Source of the DNA: Desulfonatronovibrio magnus
GTDB taxonomy: Bacteria > Desulfobacterota > Desulfovibrionia > Desulfovibrionales > Desulfonatronovibrionaceae
Length of the DNA: 64,000 nt
Reading direction: 5' to 3'
Assembly (NCBI RefSeq): GCF_000934755.1
Contig: NZ_KN882177.1
Coordinates: forward strand, 27,307 to 91,306
Made by a program: the position numbers and the translations under genes. Positions 63,275 through 64,000 of this stretch are shown in pieces. Below the pieces are notes generated by a model. That model ran no database searches and was not told the DNA's origin. It saw only the letters and a program-made list of their open reading frames with translations. Every line of letters starts with the position of its first letter. Position 1 is the first letter of the stretch.

Positions 63275-63883
63275 TCATATACTGATCATGCCGGAAAAAC
63301 CCACAAAGGCCAGTGACATGATGCCGATGATGATCAACGTGATCCCAGGGCCAGCCAGACCTTTGGGCAATGCGTTTTCATTGATTTTTTCCCTGATGCC
63401 TCCAATGAGCATGATGGCCAGGAACCATCCGAACCCGCTTCCAGCGCCGAAAGACAGGGCCTGCAGAAAAGAATAGGGCTGACCGATCATAAACAGGGAT
63501 ACACCCAGAATGGCGCAGTTGACAGTTATCAGTGGCAGGAAAATGCCAAGAGAGTTATAAAGCACTAAGGAAACCCGCTCAACAATCATTTCCACAAGCT
63601 GCACAAAAGATGCGATGACCACGATAAATGTTATCAGCCGCAAATATTCCAGCTCCAAGGGTATGAGCAGGTAATTATATATAAGATAGTTAATGCCTGA
63701 AGTACTTGTAGTGACAAATATGACCGCTACACCCAGGCCCATGCTGGTATCTACTTTTTTGGACACGCCCAGTACAGAGCACATGCCCAGGAATCTGGAC
63801 AGCAGGATATTGTTGGTAAATGCAGCTGACAGGAAAATCAGAATAAGGGCAGTAAAGAAATTATTGTTTATGGCTTCTTCCAT
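63275..63883 (-). CDS. nqrE: Na+-translocating NADH:quinone reductase subunit E
   Basis: The 202-residue six-helix membrane protein has SRFLGMCSVLGVSKKVDTSMGLG and SLGIFLPLITVNCAILG, shared by NqrE and RnfA. Positions such as NYLIYNYLLIPLE, GSGFGWFLAIMLIGGIREK and the adjacent nqrF favour NqrE. Two half-membrane cysteines bind a [2Fe-2S] cluster in Nqr. The upstream nqrABCD genes would lie beyond 64000, but a repeat begins only 20 bp upstream. Confidence 0.88.
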   Translation of the reverse strand: MEEAINNNFFTALILIFLSAAFTNNILLSRFLGMCSVLGVSKKVDTSMGLGVAVIFVTTSTSGINYLIYNYLLIPLELEYLRLITFIVVIASFVQLVEMIVERVSLVLYNSLGIFLPLITVNCAILGVSLFMIGQPYSFLQALSFGAGSGFGWFLAIMLIGGIREKINENALPKGLAGPGITLIIIGIMSLAFVGFSGMISI

Positions 63884-63904
63884 TTATTTATCCTTCTACC
63901 TTAT

Positions 63905-64000
63905 AGCTTCTAAGTAACTATAATCGTTTTGCTAATAAAATCAAATGGTTACAATTTTCACATTTTTATGATTTTTGCTTATGATTCATGCACATTTGCC
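63905..64000. repeat. Inverted R3 fragment at the window end
   Basis: It is the reverse complement of 8090-8170 with a few differences, starting with the AGTAACT boundary. It continues past the window edge, upstream of nqrE. Confidence 0.85.

Noticed and set aside
63275..63883. RnfA rather than NqrE
   Set aside because: RnfA is homologous, but the neighbour is an NqrF with ferredoxin, FAD and NAD domains and not RnfB, and several residues match NqrE better. It remains open until the upstream genes are seen.

Overview
The gene content suggests an anaerobic, flagellated, sulfate-reducer-type bacterium of the Desulfovibrionales (Desulfobacterota). The indicators are a trmI-yggS-mot-fli block, CbiK, two FmdE-family proteins, an RCKP-type mini-rubredoxin, a complex I without an NADH module and an Nqr/ApbE cluster. 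This assignment is inferred from gene content; no rRNA or other phylogenetic marker is in the window.

Layout. 1-3.3 kb: the 5' part of an RNase E/G gene and a radical SAM gene, separated by repeat DNA. 3.3-11.9 kb: trmI, yggS, motA, two motB paralogues, then fliL-M-N-O-P-Q, with repeats inserted between motB2 and fliL and between fliP and fliQ. 12.6-14.2 kb: cbiK and a small FmdE protein on the minus strand. 15.0-21.5 kb: tamA and tamB. 21.7-23.8 kb: a cytoplasmic molybdopterin oxidoreductase, divergent from the next block. 24-39 kb: an 11-type-subunit complex I (nuoABCDHIJK, an extra M-like antiporter subunit, L, M, N) followed by a four-cluster iron-sulfur protein and two near-identical TSUP permeases. 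39.8-42.1 kb: a membrane protein and an FmdE-MoeA-like fusion. 42.1-50.8 kb: a tightly packed seven-gene cluster (PhnD-type lipoprotein, histidine kinase, receiver, PEP-synthase-like protein, tyrosine phosphatase fusion, permease pair). 51.2-55.4 kb: an amino-acid ABC transporter with a short asparaginase-fold protein. 55.8-57.8 kb: an Rpn-type nuclease and a nitrilase-family amidase. 58.5-63.9 kb, minus strand: mini-rubredoxin, thiM, cobK, apbE, an unknown protein, nqrF and nqrE.

How the genes connect. Energy conservation dominates: complex I (probably fed by ferredoxin or another iron-sulfur donor, because nuoEFG are absent), and NqrE/F with the ApbE flavin transferase. CbiK and CobK belong to tetrapyrrole/corrin synthesis. 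The Mo-enzyme and the FmdE-MoeA-like protein point to molybdenum/tungsten cofactor biology. The 42-51 kb cluster has the least explained function.

The intergenic DNA is unusual. Most long gaps are mosaics of a few dispersed palindromic modules joined at AGTTACT-like boundaries. There are also variable-number heptamer arrays (TTCAGCC) and one 153-bp MITE-like element with 25-bp terminal inverted repeats. No rRNA, tRNA, CRISPR array, complete insertion sequence or prophage was recognised.
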